From Rubrivivax sp. (GTDB lineage Bacteria > Pseudomonadota > Gammaproteobacteria > Burkholderiales > Burkholderiaceae_C), in assembly GCA_016707445.1 (NCBI GenBank), contig JADJHR010000011.1, positions 1 to 64,000 of the forward strand: 64,000 bases of DNA. The letters are read 5' to 3'. The notes beneath the pieces are model-generated. The model saw only the letters and a list, made by a program, of their open reading frames with translations, was not told where the DNA came from and did not search any database. The position numbers were made by a program, and so were the translations under genes. Below are positions 9,953 through 18,202 of the stretch, in pieces. Positions within the stretch are counted from its first letter, which is position 1. Every line of letters starts with the position of its first letter.

Positions 9953-10900
9953 TCAGCGGCTTGCCCTCCAGCGCAGCGCTTCCTGCGTCCCTGACGCTGC
10001 GTCCAATACTCGAGAATTGAAAAAGCGAGGAACGTCGCTAGGACGTTGGTCAGTTCGGCAATTGCATCCGACTGCGCCTTGGTGTAGGGATTCTTGCCAA
10101 TAAACCTCCAGATCCTCTCTGCTTTCCACGCTGAGTAGCCCAAGCGGCTGTATGACCTTCTTGAGTTCCATGATCTTTGTGACGACTCCGTTGCAGAGTC
10201 GCTCCGTCTCGCGTCGCCTAGCTTCGACGTGATCGAGGATCGACGGCAGCGCCGCAAGTTGGCTTTGGATTTCCACGATGCCTTCTTCGACCTTCACCTT
10301 TGCGCCCTCAAGTTCCTTGGCGTTCTTGTGGGCGCTCTTCGCTGCGACGTAAACGAGGAATAGCCAAACCCCGAGTACAGTCATGCCGCCCGCCATGCCC
10401 GCCCCTCCTGCGGTCAACGCTCCTCCGCCGAACCAGGCCATGGTGGCATTCGTGGCTGCGGCGCCGGATAAACCCGAAATCGCGGTGCCGGTAGAAGCCG
10501 AGCCGAACAGGGTGACCAATGACCAGGCGCCAACGGCCATGGTTCCGCCGGCGATCGAGCCGACACCAACGCTAATCGCGGAATTCAATCCCGCATTGAA
10601 TCTTTCGACCTTGTGCAGGGTTTGCGTCGTGACGGCGAAGTTCAGTTCGCGCCTTTCCTCGTCGCGACACTTGAGCAATCGCTCGGCATTCTCCAGATAC
10701 GGCTTCGCTTGCGTCAGTGCGCTCCCGATCCCGGCAACTGCATCGCCAATCCTTGCCTTGTAGCCATTCGCCCGATCAAGCAGCGACTGCAATCTGCCGA
10801 GCGCCTCCTCGTGCGCCCGCTTCGCGTCCTCGCGTCGGCCAGCGCCGCCGAGCGTAACGACTTCAGTAACCAGCTTGAGTGAATCTTTGAACAGCCCCAT
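9953..10900 (-). pseudogene. Glycine-zipper membrane protein, probable C-terminal frameshift
   Basis: The start is the ATG at 10900 behind GGAGGG. An N-terminal helical part (MGLFKDSLKLVTEVVTLGGA) is followed by a coiled-coil-like stretch. Then comes a hydrophobic glycine/alanine-rich segment of about 90 residues (GVGSIAGGTMAVGAW ... GGGALTAGGAGMAGGMTVLG), a transmembrane LFLVYVAAKSAHKNA, and a second charged helical part. Near 10138 the sensible reading moves to another frame (YSAWKAERIWRFIGKNPYTK ... LATFLAFSILEYW), so the tail in the original frame is spurious. The shifted frame stays open into the NERD coding region, which leaves the true end uncertain. No enzyme motif is visible. A pore-forming or membrane-anchoring partner of the downstream helicase is a hypothesis only. 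Confidence 0.6.
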
Positions 10901-11157
10901 AAACGCCCTCCATTCCGATTGGCGTTCGAGACTGTTCTCCGACTTCTTCTTGTCATTCCTCACGACTGGCTCCTGCAAATCGCTAGCAAGGAATCGTAGC
11001 CGATGGCTGGCGACTTGCCGTGCTTTGCGCCTCAATCTCTCTGAGAGCTCCTTCCAGTTTGTGCACTCAGTCGCTGAACGTCCTTGACTGCCTATGTGCC
11101 CGTCCGGCCGACAGCTTTACGGCAACGAATTTGGTCACAGGATGTCTCTTCAGGGTC

Positions 11158-11223
11158 GTCCACCGCCATTCGATTGCCGAGCGCCAAAAGTCGGCTTGAG
11201 GTCGCGGTGCAGACCGTCACCCC
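11158..11223. repeat. Interspersed repeat C, copy 2
   Basis: Partner of 6594-6658 in the same orientation. The best conserved core is CGGCTTGAGGTC. It lies upstream of the membrane-protein/helicase pair, outside any gene. Confidence 0.6.
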
Positions 11224-11282
11224 GCGAGGTCCCAACTTCTAGGCGGTCCCACCGGCCGCCGGCGGCGACCTCGGGGCCAGTT

Positions 11283-11318
11283 TCGGGTTCAGTTCGGTTT
11301 CGGTTCGGTCCGGTTCAG
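11283..11318. repeat. GGTTC/GGTTTC low-complexity patch
   Basis: Irregular tandem copies of GGTTC, GTTCGGTTTCGGTTC and GGTCCGGTTC. Related GGTTCGGT words recur near 11370-11400. No gene or known site is associated with it. Confidence 0.5.
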
Positions 11319-11476
11319 CCAGATCGTTGATCCGCTTCGGGAAAAACTGAGAACCAGCGGGAGCGAGACCAGGCCGGTTCGGTCGGGGGTTCGGTTCTCG
11401 GTCCCGATCGCGGCGGCGCAGAAAAGCGCGTTACGAATCTTGAGCTTACGGGTACCAACGTCCCAGATCACTTGTT

Positions 11477-11521
11477 CTCATAATCCTTTGGTCGTTGGTT
11501 CGAGCCCAACACGGCCTACCA
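11477..11521 (+). other. 3' half of a CAU-anticodon tRNA (probable att site)
   Basis: The sequence from the anticodon loop (CTCATAA) to the 3' CCA is a good tRNA 3' half: a five-pair T stem with loop (GTTGG-TTCGAGC-CCAAC), then the acceptor strand ACGGCCT, a discriminator A and CCA. The 5' half is absent. The bases just before the loop (CTTGTT) cannot pair with TCCTT, and no D arm or matching acceptor strand (AGGCCGT) is found upstream. Similarity starting exactly in the anticodon loop is the classic shape of an attachment site made by a tyrosine integrase that targets a tRNA gene. The anticodon CAU fits tRNA-Met or the tRNA-Ile that reads AUA. Confidence 0.7.
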
Positions 11522-11867
11522 TTTTTACTGGTGTCATTGCGATGGCGAAGCTGCCCGTGTGGCTGGCGACACGCCGTAAGTCCAGTCCTCAAGCCGGTCC
11601 GGAGGCAACGGAATGTGCCGCCCACCGGGGCGGGCGTAGGGGTGGGGCCGAGGCTATTTGCGGCGCGAAGTGATTGGCGGTAGAGAAGAGGCTGCCGAGG
11701 GAGTTCCAGAGCCATACCTGGGTAGTCCGCCAAGGGGACATGGACTTAGTAAAGCGATTTGCGGAGGGCACCCGCGGGCTTGATGAAATGCGCATGAGCG
11801 GGCCGGGCTCTGACACTCCCGATTGCCCAGAGGCGGCGCGCCAGGAGAAATTCGAGGGAGGACGCAG

Positions 11868-12809
11868 TTGGCCGTTCCACCGTTTCAGGAATTCATGCTT
11901 CCGTTTCTGCAGCACATCAGTGACGAGCAGGAGCACAAGATTGCCGAACTGTTCCAGCTCCTCGCTGAGCACTTTGGAATGACGGAGGGGGACCTTAAGG
12001 AGTTGCTGCCGAGCGGCCGTGAGACTCGCTTCAAGAATCGGGTCTACTGGGCTCGCGTCTATCTCGGCCAAGCAAAGGTTCTTGACTCGACCGGACGCGG
12101 CCGGTTCAAGATCACTGACCGAGGTTTGCGGCTGTTGAAGACGAATCCTAAGAGGATCGACATCAAGCTGCTTGGTCAGTACGCTGAGTTCCAGGAGTTC
12201 AAGAGCCGAGGCTCCGGCTCAGAAGACTCGGTCACGGCCGCCAACTCCGTGGCCCCAGCCCCGTCGACCGAGCAGCCGCTCTCCGCACAGAGTCCGGAAG
12301 AACAGCTTGAAAGTACGTACCAGCTATTGCGACAACAGCTTGCGCAAAGCCTCCTCACCAACATTCGCAAGTCCCCGCCCGCTTTCTTCGAGCAGCTTGT
12401 AGTCGATCTGCTGGTCGCAATGGGCTATGGGGGCTCGCGTGTTGATGCGGGGCAAGCGCTCGGCCAGAGCGGCGATGGTGGAATCGACGGCATCATCAAA
12501 GAGGATCGGCTCGGCCTCGATATCGTCTACCTGCAAGCCAAGCGCTGGGAAGCCCCGGTCGGCAGCCCAGAAGTTCGCAACTTCACCGGGAGTCTGGAGG
12601 GGCACGGCGCGCAGAAGGGCGTTCTGATTACCATTTCGAAGTTCACCAAGGATGCGATCGCGTTCGCCACGCGGCTTCAGCAGAAGAAGCTAGTACTCAT
12701 CGATGGTGAGAAGCTCACCGAACTGATGATGGACTTCAGCGTCGGGGTCAACAAGGTTGCCTCGTACACCGTGCAAAAGATCGATCCAGACTACTTCGGC
12801 GAGGAGTAG
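11868..12809 (+). CDS. mrr: Mrr-type type IV restriction endonuclease
   Basis: 313 residues and the only intact gene of the island. The start is a TTG at 11868 behind a strong GGGAGG site. It gives the canonical family N-terminus (AVPPFQEFMLPFLQ), so I prefer it over the longer upstream reading. Residues 1 to about 85 form the winged-helix DNA-binding domain (LLPSGRETRFKNRVYWARVYL). The C-terminal half is the Mrr catalytic fold: FFEQLVVDLLVAMGYGG, then GDGGIDGIIKED, with the PD-(D/E)xK-like residues in GIDG and YLQAKRW. Mrr enzymes cut modified (methylated) DNA and act alone as a defence against foreign methylated DNA. The C-terminus (VQKIDPDYFGEE) is typical. It lies downstream of the half-tRNA, in the defence part of the island. 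Confidence 0.9.
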   Translation: MAVPPFQEFMLPFLQHISDEQEHKIAELFQLLAEHFGMTEGDLKELLPSGRETRFKNRVYWARVYLGQAKVLDSTGRGRFKITDRGLRLLKTNPKRIDIKLLGQYAEFQEFKSRGSGSEDSVTAANSVAPAPSTEQPLSAQSPEEQLESTYQLLRQQLAQSLLTNIRKSPPAFFEQLVVDLLVAMGYGGSRVDAGQALGQSGDGGIDGIIKEDRLGLDIVYLQAKRWEAPVGSPEVRNFTGSLEGHGAQKGVLITISKFTKDAIAFATRLQQKKLVLIDGEKLTELMMDFSVGVNKVASYTVQKIDPDYFGEE

Positions 12810-12955
12810 AACTGCCGGCAGCCCCAAGATGGGCACGACGGGCTCTCGATCAGGGGTGTGTCGAACCGCTTAAACAGCGAAACCCAGCTCGGGAGTACTT
12901 TCGGTCCGTGAGACTTCATCGATGCTGGGATTCAGACGCATGCGAACCTCATCAC

Positions 12956-14061
12956 TAGTCCACTGAACCATTGAAATCGAATGCATTGCCCGCATATCTT
13001 GAGGTATGCAAAGAACGATGCTGACGAGTGAACAACGCGCTGAATTGGACGCTGTGATGCGCAAGCGGCATGGCAATGCGGCGCTCTCGCGTCGAGCGCG
13101 TTGCGTGGTGCTTTGGGCAGCTGGGGAGCGCCGGGTCGATATTCGCGAGAAGCTGGCGTGCAACGATGCGTTCGTCACCAAGTGGACGACCTCGTTCGAC
13201 TCGCAGGGCTTGGCTGGCCTGGTGTCGTTGCACCCAGGCGCGCGCCCAAGGTGCCCACGGCCAAGCTGGAGGCTCGGGTGCTGAACCGCACGCTCAAGCA
13301 CCTGCCCCGGGATGGCTCCACACTGGAGCAGCCGCAAGCTCGCCAACGAACTCGGCGACGTATCGTTCTCTGCGGTGCAGCGCATCTGGCGCAAGCACGG
13401 GGTGCGCCCGCATCGGCTGGACACTCATGGTCTCCAACGATCCAGACTTCGAGACCAAGGCGGCCGACGTGATCGGGCTGTACCTGGACCCTCCGGCGCA
13501 CGCGGCCGTGTTCTGCGTGGACGAGAAGACGGCAATCCAGGCGCTTGACCGCAAGGATCGCATGCTGCCACTGTCGCCGGGGCGCGCCCAAAGCCATGGC
13601 TTCGAATACAAGCGCAACGGCACGCTCAGCCTGTTCGCGGCCCTCAACACGAGCACGGGCCAAGTGCTGGGCAAGACGGCCGCACGACACACCAGCGAGC
13701 AGTTCGTCGGCTTCCTCGAAGAGATCGTCGCCACCCAGTCTCCACGGCGCGAGATCCACGTCATCTGCGACAACGTGAGCAGCCACAAGACGCCCCTCGT
13801 GCAAGCGTTCCTGGCAAAGCACCGGCGCGTCCATATGCACTACACGCCGACGTACTCGTCCTGGCTGAACCAGGTCGAGAACTGGTTCGCCCGCATCCAG
13901 CGCGATGTCATTACGCGGGGCATCTTCTCTTCCATCAAAGACCTCGACAAGAAGCTCATGCGATACATCCGCCAATACAACAAGAACCCCAAACCGCTCA
14001 AATGGAAGTTCGCCGATCCGACTCGTCGCATCACAGCCGATTCTTCCGTTTCAGTGGACTA
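12956..14061 (+). mobile_element. IS630-family insertion sequence
   Basis: Bounded by inverted repeats that read TAGTCCACTGAA at the left (from 12956) and as its complement at the right (ending at 14061), with weaker similarity continuing inward. The outermost TA on both sides is consistent with the TA target duplication typical of this family. At 1.1 kb the length is normal. The transposase inside carries frameshifts. The right end lies 3 bases before the probable GTG start of the lacI-family gene, so the insertion has replaced the native upstream region of that operon. Confidence 0.85.
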
Positions 14062-14062
14062 G
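13006..14062 (+). pseudogene. IS630-family transposase, three frameshifts
   Basis: Starts MQRTMLTSEQRAELDAVMRK at 13006. The HTH region reads to about 13245, then continues in the second frame (KVPTAKLEARVLNRTLKHLP), back in the first from about 13318 (SRKLANELGDVSFSAVQRIW), and in the third from about 13430 to the end. The DDE triad can be placed: Asp in FCVDEKTAIQ, Asp in VICDNVSSHK and Glu in WLNQVENWF. Three slips separate the DNA-binding part from an intact catalytic half. The reading stops at the TAG inside the right terminal repeat. IS630 members can use one programmed frameshift, but three irregular ones indicate decay. Confidence 0.85.
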
Positions 14063-14064
14063 GC

Positions 14065-15135
14065 GTGGCCAGCCAGGCGCCCAAGGCGAAAACCGGCGGC
14101 TCGATCACGAGCCACGACATCGCCCGCCTGGCGCAGGTGTCGCAGGCCACCGTGTCGCGCGTGTTGCGCGACGACCCGAAGGTGAGCCCGCGCACGCGCG
14201 CGCATGTGCTCAAGATCCTGGCCGAGACCCGCTACGAACCCAGTGCCGCAGCGCGGGCCTTCAGGGGCGGGCGTGCCGACTCGATCGGCGTGGTGGTGGC
14301 GCGGCTGTCGTACCAGTTGTATCCGGCGATGCTCGAAGCCATCGGTGCGCAGCTGGCCCGCCTGGGGCATCGCATGATCGTCTGGGATTCCGACCACGGC
14401 GGCGACGCGCCGGCCATCCGCGCGCTGCGCCAAGGCGCCGTGGACGGCGTCATTCTCACCGCGGCAACCGCCGAGTCGGCCTTCCTGTCCGAGGTGCCTG
14501 CCGAAGGGGCGCCGGTCGTGCTGCTCAACCGCACCGTCGATACCTACGCCAGCGACCAGGTTTCGAGCGACAACCTGGACGGCGGGCAGCGTGTGGCCGA
14601 GTACCTCGTCGCCTGCGGTCGCAAGCGCATCGCGCTGATTGGGGGCATCCCGCGCGCCAGCACGATCCGCAACCGCGAACAGGGTTTCAAGAACGCCCTG
14701 AACCGGCTCGGCGTGGGCCTGCCGCCGCACTACCAGTTCCACTCCGAGACCTTCACCCATGCCAGTGGTGAGTTCGCCGTCACGCGCTTGCTGGAACTGG
14801 CGTCGCCGCCGGATGCGATCTTCTGTGTGAACGACGTTCTGGCCGTGGGTGCGATGGACGGTGCGCGCGCGCGCGGCGTTCGTGTGCCCCACGATCTCTG
14901 GATCGTCGGTTACGACGACATCGAGATCGCGTCCTGGGGCGCCTACGACCTCACGACCGTGCGGCAGCCAATGGAACAGATGGTGGGGCTGGCGATCGAG
15001 CTGCTGCTGGCGCGCATCGACCAGCGCGATGCACCCGTTACCCACAAGTGCCTGGCCAACGAACTGGTGATCCGCAGTTCGACCGCCCGGCAATCCCTGC
15101 CCGCACCCGACGCACCAAGGCAATTGAAACGATGA
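14065..15135 (+). CDS. LacI-family transcriptional regulator
   Basis: 356 residues from a GTG at 14065. The HTH (SHDIARLAQVSQATVSRVLR) lies at residues 15 to 35 with the hinge after it, then a periplasmic-binding-protein-like sensor domain (DSIGVVVARLSYQLYPAMLE ... VGYDDIEIASWGAYDLTTVRQP). An earlier in-frame ATG at 14002 lies inside the IS630 element and is unlikely to be native. The stop overlaps the next ATG (ATGA), so it heads the operon with the dehydratase and oxidoreductase and probably controls it. Because an insertion sequence ends 3 bases upstream, the original promoter, operator and perhaps a few N-terminal codons are lost. Expression may now depend on the element. Confidence 0.9.
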   Translation: MASQAPKAKTGGSITSHDIARLAQVSQATVSRVLRDDPKVSPRTRAHVLKILAETRYEPSAAARAFRGGRADSIGVVVARLSYQLYPAMLEAIGAQLARLGHRMIVWDSDHGGDAPAIRALRQGAVDGVILTAATAESAFLSEVPAEGAPVVLLNRTVDTYASDQVSSDNLDGGQRVAEYLVACGRKRIALIGGIPRASTIRNREQGFKNALNRLGVGLPPHYQFHSETFTHASGEFAVTRLLELASPPDAIFCVNDVLAVGAMDGARARGVRVPHDLWIVGYDDIEIASWGAYDLTTVRQPMEQMVGLAIELLLARIDQRDAPVTHKCLANELVIRSSTARQSLPAPDAPRQLKR

Positions 15136-16820
15136 ACAAAGCCCTGCGCAGCAACTTCGCCCCTGGCACGCCGCGCTGGGCTGTGCGGCGTGCCCAGTGG
15201 AAGGCACTCGGCCTCAGCGACGCCGATCTCGAGAAGCCGAAGATCGCCATCGTCAACACCTCGTCCGAGCTGTCGTCGTGTTTCAGTCACCTGGATGGCG
15301 TTGCGGCCCATGTCAAGCAGGCCGTGCGTGAGGCGGGCGGCATTGCCTTCGAGATCCGCACGGCCGCACCCAGCGACTTCATCACCAGTGCCGGCCGCCA
15401 GGGCCGCTACATCCTGCCCAGCCGTGACCTGCTGGTCAACGACATCGAGGTCCAGGTCGAAGGCGCCATGCTTGACGGCATGGTGTGCCTGGCCTCTTGC
15501 GACAAGACCGCGCCCGGCCAGCTGATGGCCGCCGCACGGCTCGACATCCCGAGCCTGGTGGTGGCGTGTGGCTACCAGCCGCACGGTCAGATCGACGGGC
15601 GCGCAGTCGATATCGAGGAGGTGTACGAAAGCGTCGGCAAGGTCGGGGCGGGCCGGATGACGCTGGAACGCCTGGCGGCGCTGTGCGACGCCGCCATCCG
15701 CGGGCCCGGCGTCTGCGCCGGCATGGGCACGGCCAACACCATGCACATCGCCGCCGAGGCGCTCGGTCTGGCCCTGCCGGGCAGCACGCCGGTGCTGGCC
15801 AACGGTGAACGCATGTTCGCCTTTGCGCAGGCCGCGGGGCGGCGCATCGTGGCCATGGTCGACGAGGACCTGCGCCCGCGTTCGATCCTCACGCCGCAGG
15901 CCTTCGAGAACGCGGTCATGGTCGGTCTGGCGCTGTCGGCCTCGATCAACCTGGTGCGCCATCTGCAGGCGGTGGCCGCAGAAGCGCAATGCCCGGTCGA
16001 CCTCTACGAGCTCTACGATCGGCTGGGTCCCCGGATCCCGCTGCTGGCCGCGGTGCGGCCGAACGGCACGATGCGCATCGAGGAACTCGAAGCGGCCGGC
16101 GGCACGCTGGGCGTGATGAAGCGTCTGAGCGACCGGATTCACCGGGACGCGCTGACCGTCAGCGGGCGCAGCTGGGGCCAAGAGATCGACGCCGCGCCCG
16201 AGCCCGGTGCCGCGATCTGCACCGTCGACCAGCCGATCTCCACCCAGCCGTCGGTGATCGTCATGCGCGGCAACCTGGCGCCTGAAGGGTCGATCCTGAA
16301 GCTGGGCGACGCGAGCCTGAAGCAGCCGGTGTTCAGCGGCCATGCCCTGGTGTTCGCGACCCAGGACGCGGCGCTGGCGGCACTCGAGGCGGGCCACCTG
16401 GTGGCAGGCACGGTGGCCGTGCTGGCCGGCATGGGGTGTCGAGGCGGGCCTGGCATGGCGCTGGCTTCGGGTTTCGTCGCGGCGGTCGACGGCGCGGGCC
16501 TGAGCACGTCGGTGGCCGTCATCACCGATGGCCAGCTCTCGGGGCTGAACCGCGGCATCGCCATCGGGCAGGTGGCGCCCGAGGCCGCGCTCGGCGGGCC
16601 TTTGGGTCTGGTTCGAGACGGCGACGCGATCACCATCGACATGGTGGCGCACTGCGTCACGCTGCACGTGGACGAGGCCGAACTCGCGTCACGGCGCGCC
16701 CGCAGCGTGCCGCATGAACCGGCCGATGAACGGGGCTGGCTTCACATCTATGCGCAGGTCGTGCAGCCGATCACCGAGGGTGCCGTGCTGGTGCCGCCCG
16801 ACCGCTTGAACCAACGGTGA
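15132..16820 (+). CDS. IlvD/Edd-family dehydratase
   Basis: 562 residues. The three cluster cysteines are visible in SSCFSHL (near residue 55), ASCDKTAPGQ and GVCAGMGTANT, which fits the [2Fe-2S] members of the family. The C-terminal catalytic block reads ITDGQLSGLNRG ... APEAALGGPLGLVRDGD, with the conserved Ser. The family dehydrates dihydroxy acids (IlvD), 6-phosphogluconate (Edd) or free aldonic acids. Pairing with a LacI regulator and an FAD oxidoreductase, and the absence of ilv neighbours, argues for sugar-acid breakdown rather than branched-chain amino acid synthesis. It overlaps lacI by four bases and the next gene by four (GTGA). Confidence 0.85.
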   Translation: MNKALRSNFAPGTPRWAVRRAQWKALGLSDADLEKPKIAIVNTSSELSSCFSHLDGVAAHVKQAVREAGGIAFEIRTAAPSDFITSAGRQGRYILPSRDLLVNDIEVQVEGAMLDGMVCLASCDKTAPGQLMAAARLDIPSLVVACGYQPHGQIDGRAVDIEEVYESVGKVGAGRMTLERLAALCDAAIRGPGVCAGMGTANTMHIAAEALGLALPGSTPVLANGERMFAFAQAAGRRIVAMVDEDLRPRSILTPQAFENAVMVGLALSASINLVRHLQAVAAEAQCPVDLYELYDRLGPRIPLLAAVRPNGTMRIEELEAAGGTLGVMKRLSDRIHRDALTVSGRSWGQEIDAAPEPGAAICTVDQPISTQPSVIVMRGNLAPEGSILKLGDASLKQPVFSGHALVFATQDAALAALEAGHLVAGTVAVLAGMGCRGGPGMALASGFVAAVDGAGLSTSVAVITDGQLSGLNRGIAIGQVAPEAALGGPLGLVRDGDAITIDMVAHCVTLHVDEAELASRRARSVPHEPADERGWLHIYAQVVQPITEGAVLVPPDRLNQR

Positions 16821-18157
16821 GACCCGCCACGGTCCACGAACCGGCGCGTGATGTGCCGGTGCTCGCCGCGCCCGACGTGCTGGTGGTCGGCGCCGGACCG
16901 GCCGGTATTGCCGCCGCGTGCGCGGCCGCGCGTGCCGGCGCCGCCACCCTGCTGGTCGAATCGCAGGGCTGCCTGGGCGGCACGCTGACGACGGTCTCGC
17001 TCGGCGGGCTGTGCGGCATCCATGCCGTGCTCGATGAGCAGCGGCTGCTGCGTGTCATCGGCGGCCTGTCGATCGAGCTCGAGGACCGACTGCGCCATGT
17101 CGACGCAATCCACCCGCCCCGGCGCCACGGCCGCATCGTCGGCGTGCCCTACGACTCGGTGCGCCTGAAGGGCGTGCTCGACGAGATGACGCAGTCGCAT
17201 GGCGTCCAGGTCTTGCTGCACACGCAGGCCGTGGCCGTCAGCACCGAGGGGCGTCGCGTGACGGCGGTGCTGGTCGAGAACAAGGGCGGACGCGGGGCCC
17301 TGCTGCCGCGCGTCATCGTCGATTGTTCGGGCGATGGTGATGTGGCTGCCCGTGCCGGGGCTGCCTTCGATCTCGGGCGAGATGGCGAATTGCAGTTCGG
17401 CTCGACCATGTTTCGTCTGGGCCATGTCGACGGTGTTCGCGCCGGCCAGCTGACTCGTGCCGAGATCCGCGACTGCCTGCAGCGTGCCGTGGCCGATGGC
17501 TACGCACTGCCGCGCACCGCGACGGGCGTGCACCTGAACCCCATCGAAGGCGTGGCCCACCTCAACGTCACCAAGCTGGGGCGGCCCGACGGTTCAGCGT
17601 TCAACCTGCTCGACGCGGCCGAACTGAGCGCGGCCGAGCAGGAAGGCCGCCGCCAGGTGCGGCTGTACGAGACGGTCTTCCGCAAGTACGTGCCGGGTTT
17701 CGAGAAGGCGCGCGTGATCGATATCGGCGCGCGTGTGGGTGTGCGCGAAACGCGGCTCATCCACGGCGACGCGGTGCTCACGCTGGCCCAGGTGCAAGCC
17801 TGTGCCAAGCCTGCAGACCGCATTGCCTGTTCGTCTTGGCCGCTCGAGAACCACGGCCGGGGCCGTGATACGAGCTGGGAGTTCCTGCCCGACGGCCAGT
17901 GGTACGGCGTGCCCTGGGGCTGCCTGGTGGTGAAAGGCTTCGACAACCTGCTGGTGGCTGGCCGAAACCTTTCGGCCGAGCACGCAGCGCAGGCGTCGGT
18001 GCGCGTGGCGGGGCCTTGCATGGCCCTGGGGGAAGCGGCAGGCATGGGCGCGGCCGCCAGTCTGGCCCACGGCGACGACGCGCGTGCCGTGCCGCTGCCG
18101 GCCTTGCAGCGCAGCCTCGAGCAACACGGCGCGATCCTGGCGCCGACGGCGGGCTGA
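16817..18157 (+). CDS. FAD-dependent oxidoreductase (FAD_oxidored type)
   Basis: 446 residues from a GTG that overlaps the dehydratase stop. The N-terminal Rossmann motif DVLVVGAGPAGIAAACAAARAG binds FAD. LVESQGCLGGTLT and VIVDCSGDGDVAARAG follow, and near the end come LLVAGRNLSAEHAAQASVRV and MALGEAAGMGAA, the second FAD-contact region seen in this family. No signal peptide or iron-sulfur motif is seen, so a cytoplasmic enzyme is likely. Tight coupling to an IlvD/Edd-type dehydratase suggests that it oxidises a hydroxyl of the same sugar-acid substrate. The substrate cannot be named. Confidence 0.8.
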   Translation: MRPATVHEPARDVPVLAAPDVLVVGAGPAGIAAACAAARAGAATLLVESQGCLGGTLTTVSLGGLCGIHAVLDEQRLLRVIGGLSIELEDRLRHVDAIHPPRRHGRIVGVPYDSVRLKGVLDEMTQSHGVQVLLHTQAVAVSTEGRRVTAVLVENKGGRGALLPRVIVDCSGDGDVAARAGAAFDLGRDGELQFGSTMFRLGHVDGVRAGQLTRAEIRDCLQRAVADGYALPRTATGVHLNPIEGVAHLNVTKLGRPDGSAFNLLDAAELSAAEQEGRRQVRLYETVFRKYVPGFEKARVIDIGARVGVRETRLIHGDAVLTLAQVQACAKPADRIACSSWPLENHGRGRDTSWEFLPDGQWYGVPWGCLVVKGFDNLLVAGRNLSAEHAAQASVRVAGPCMALGEAAGMGAAASLAHGDDARAVPLPALQRSLEQHGAILAPTAG

Positions 18158-18202
18158 AGCGACCCCTCCGGCGCCGGGGCCAGGGCCAGTCGCACTCAGT
18201 CG

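Larger units (their letters stand above)
10901..11867. other. Non-coding stretch of the island
   Basis: Nearly 1 kb without a supported gene. It contains repeat C copy 2 (11158-11223), a GGTTC-rich low-complexity patch (11283-11318) and the 3' half-tRNA at 11477-11521. The last 20 bases hold the GGGAGG ribosome-binding site of mrr. Small frames here show no family features. Confidence 0.6.

Noticed and set aside
13006..14062. Programmed frameshifting in the IS630 transposase
   Set aside because: Three slips in different directions at non-slippery sites do not fit the single programmed event known for some family members.
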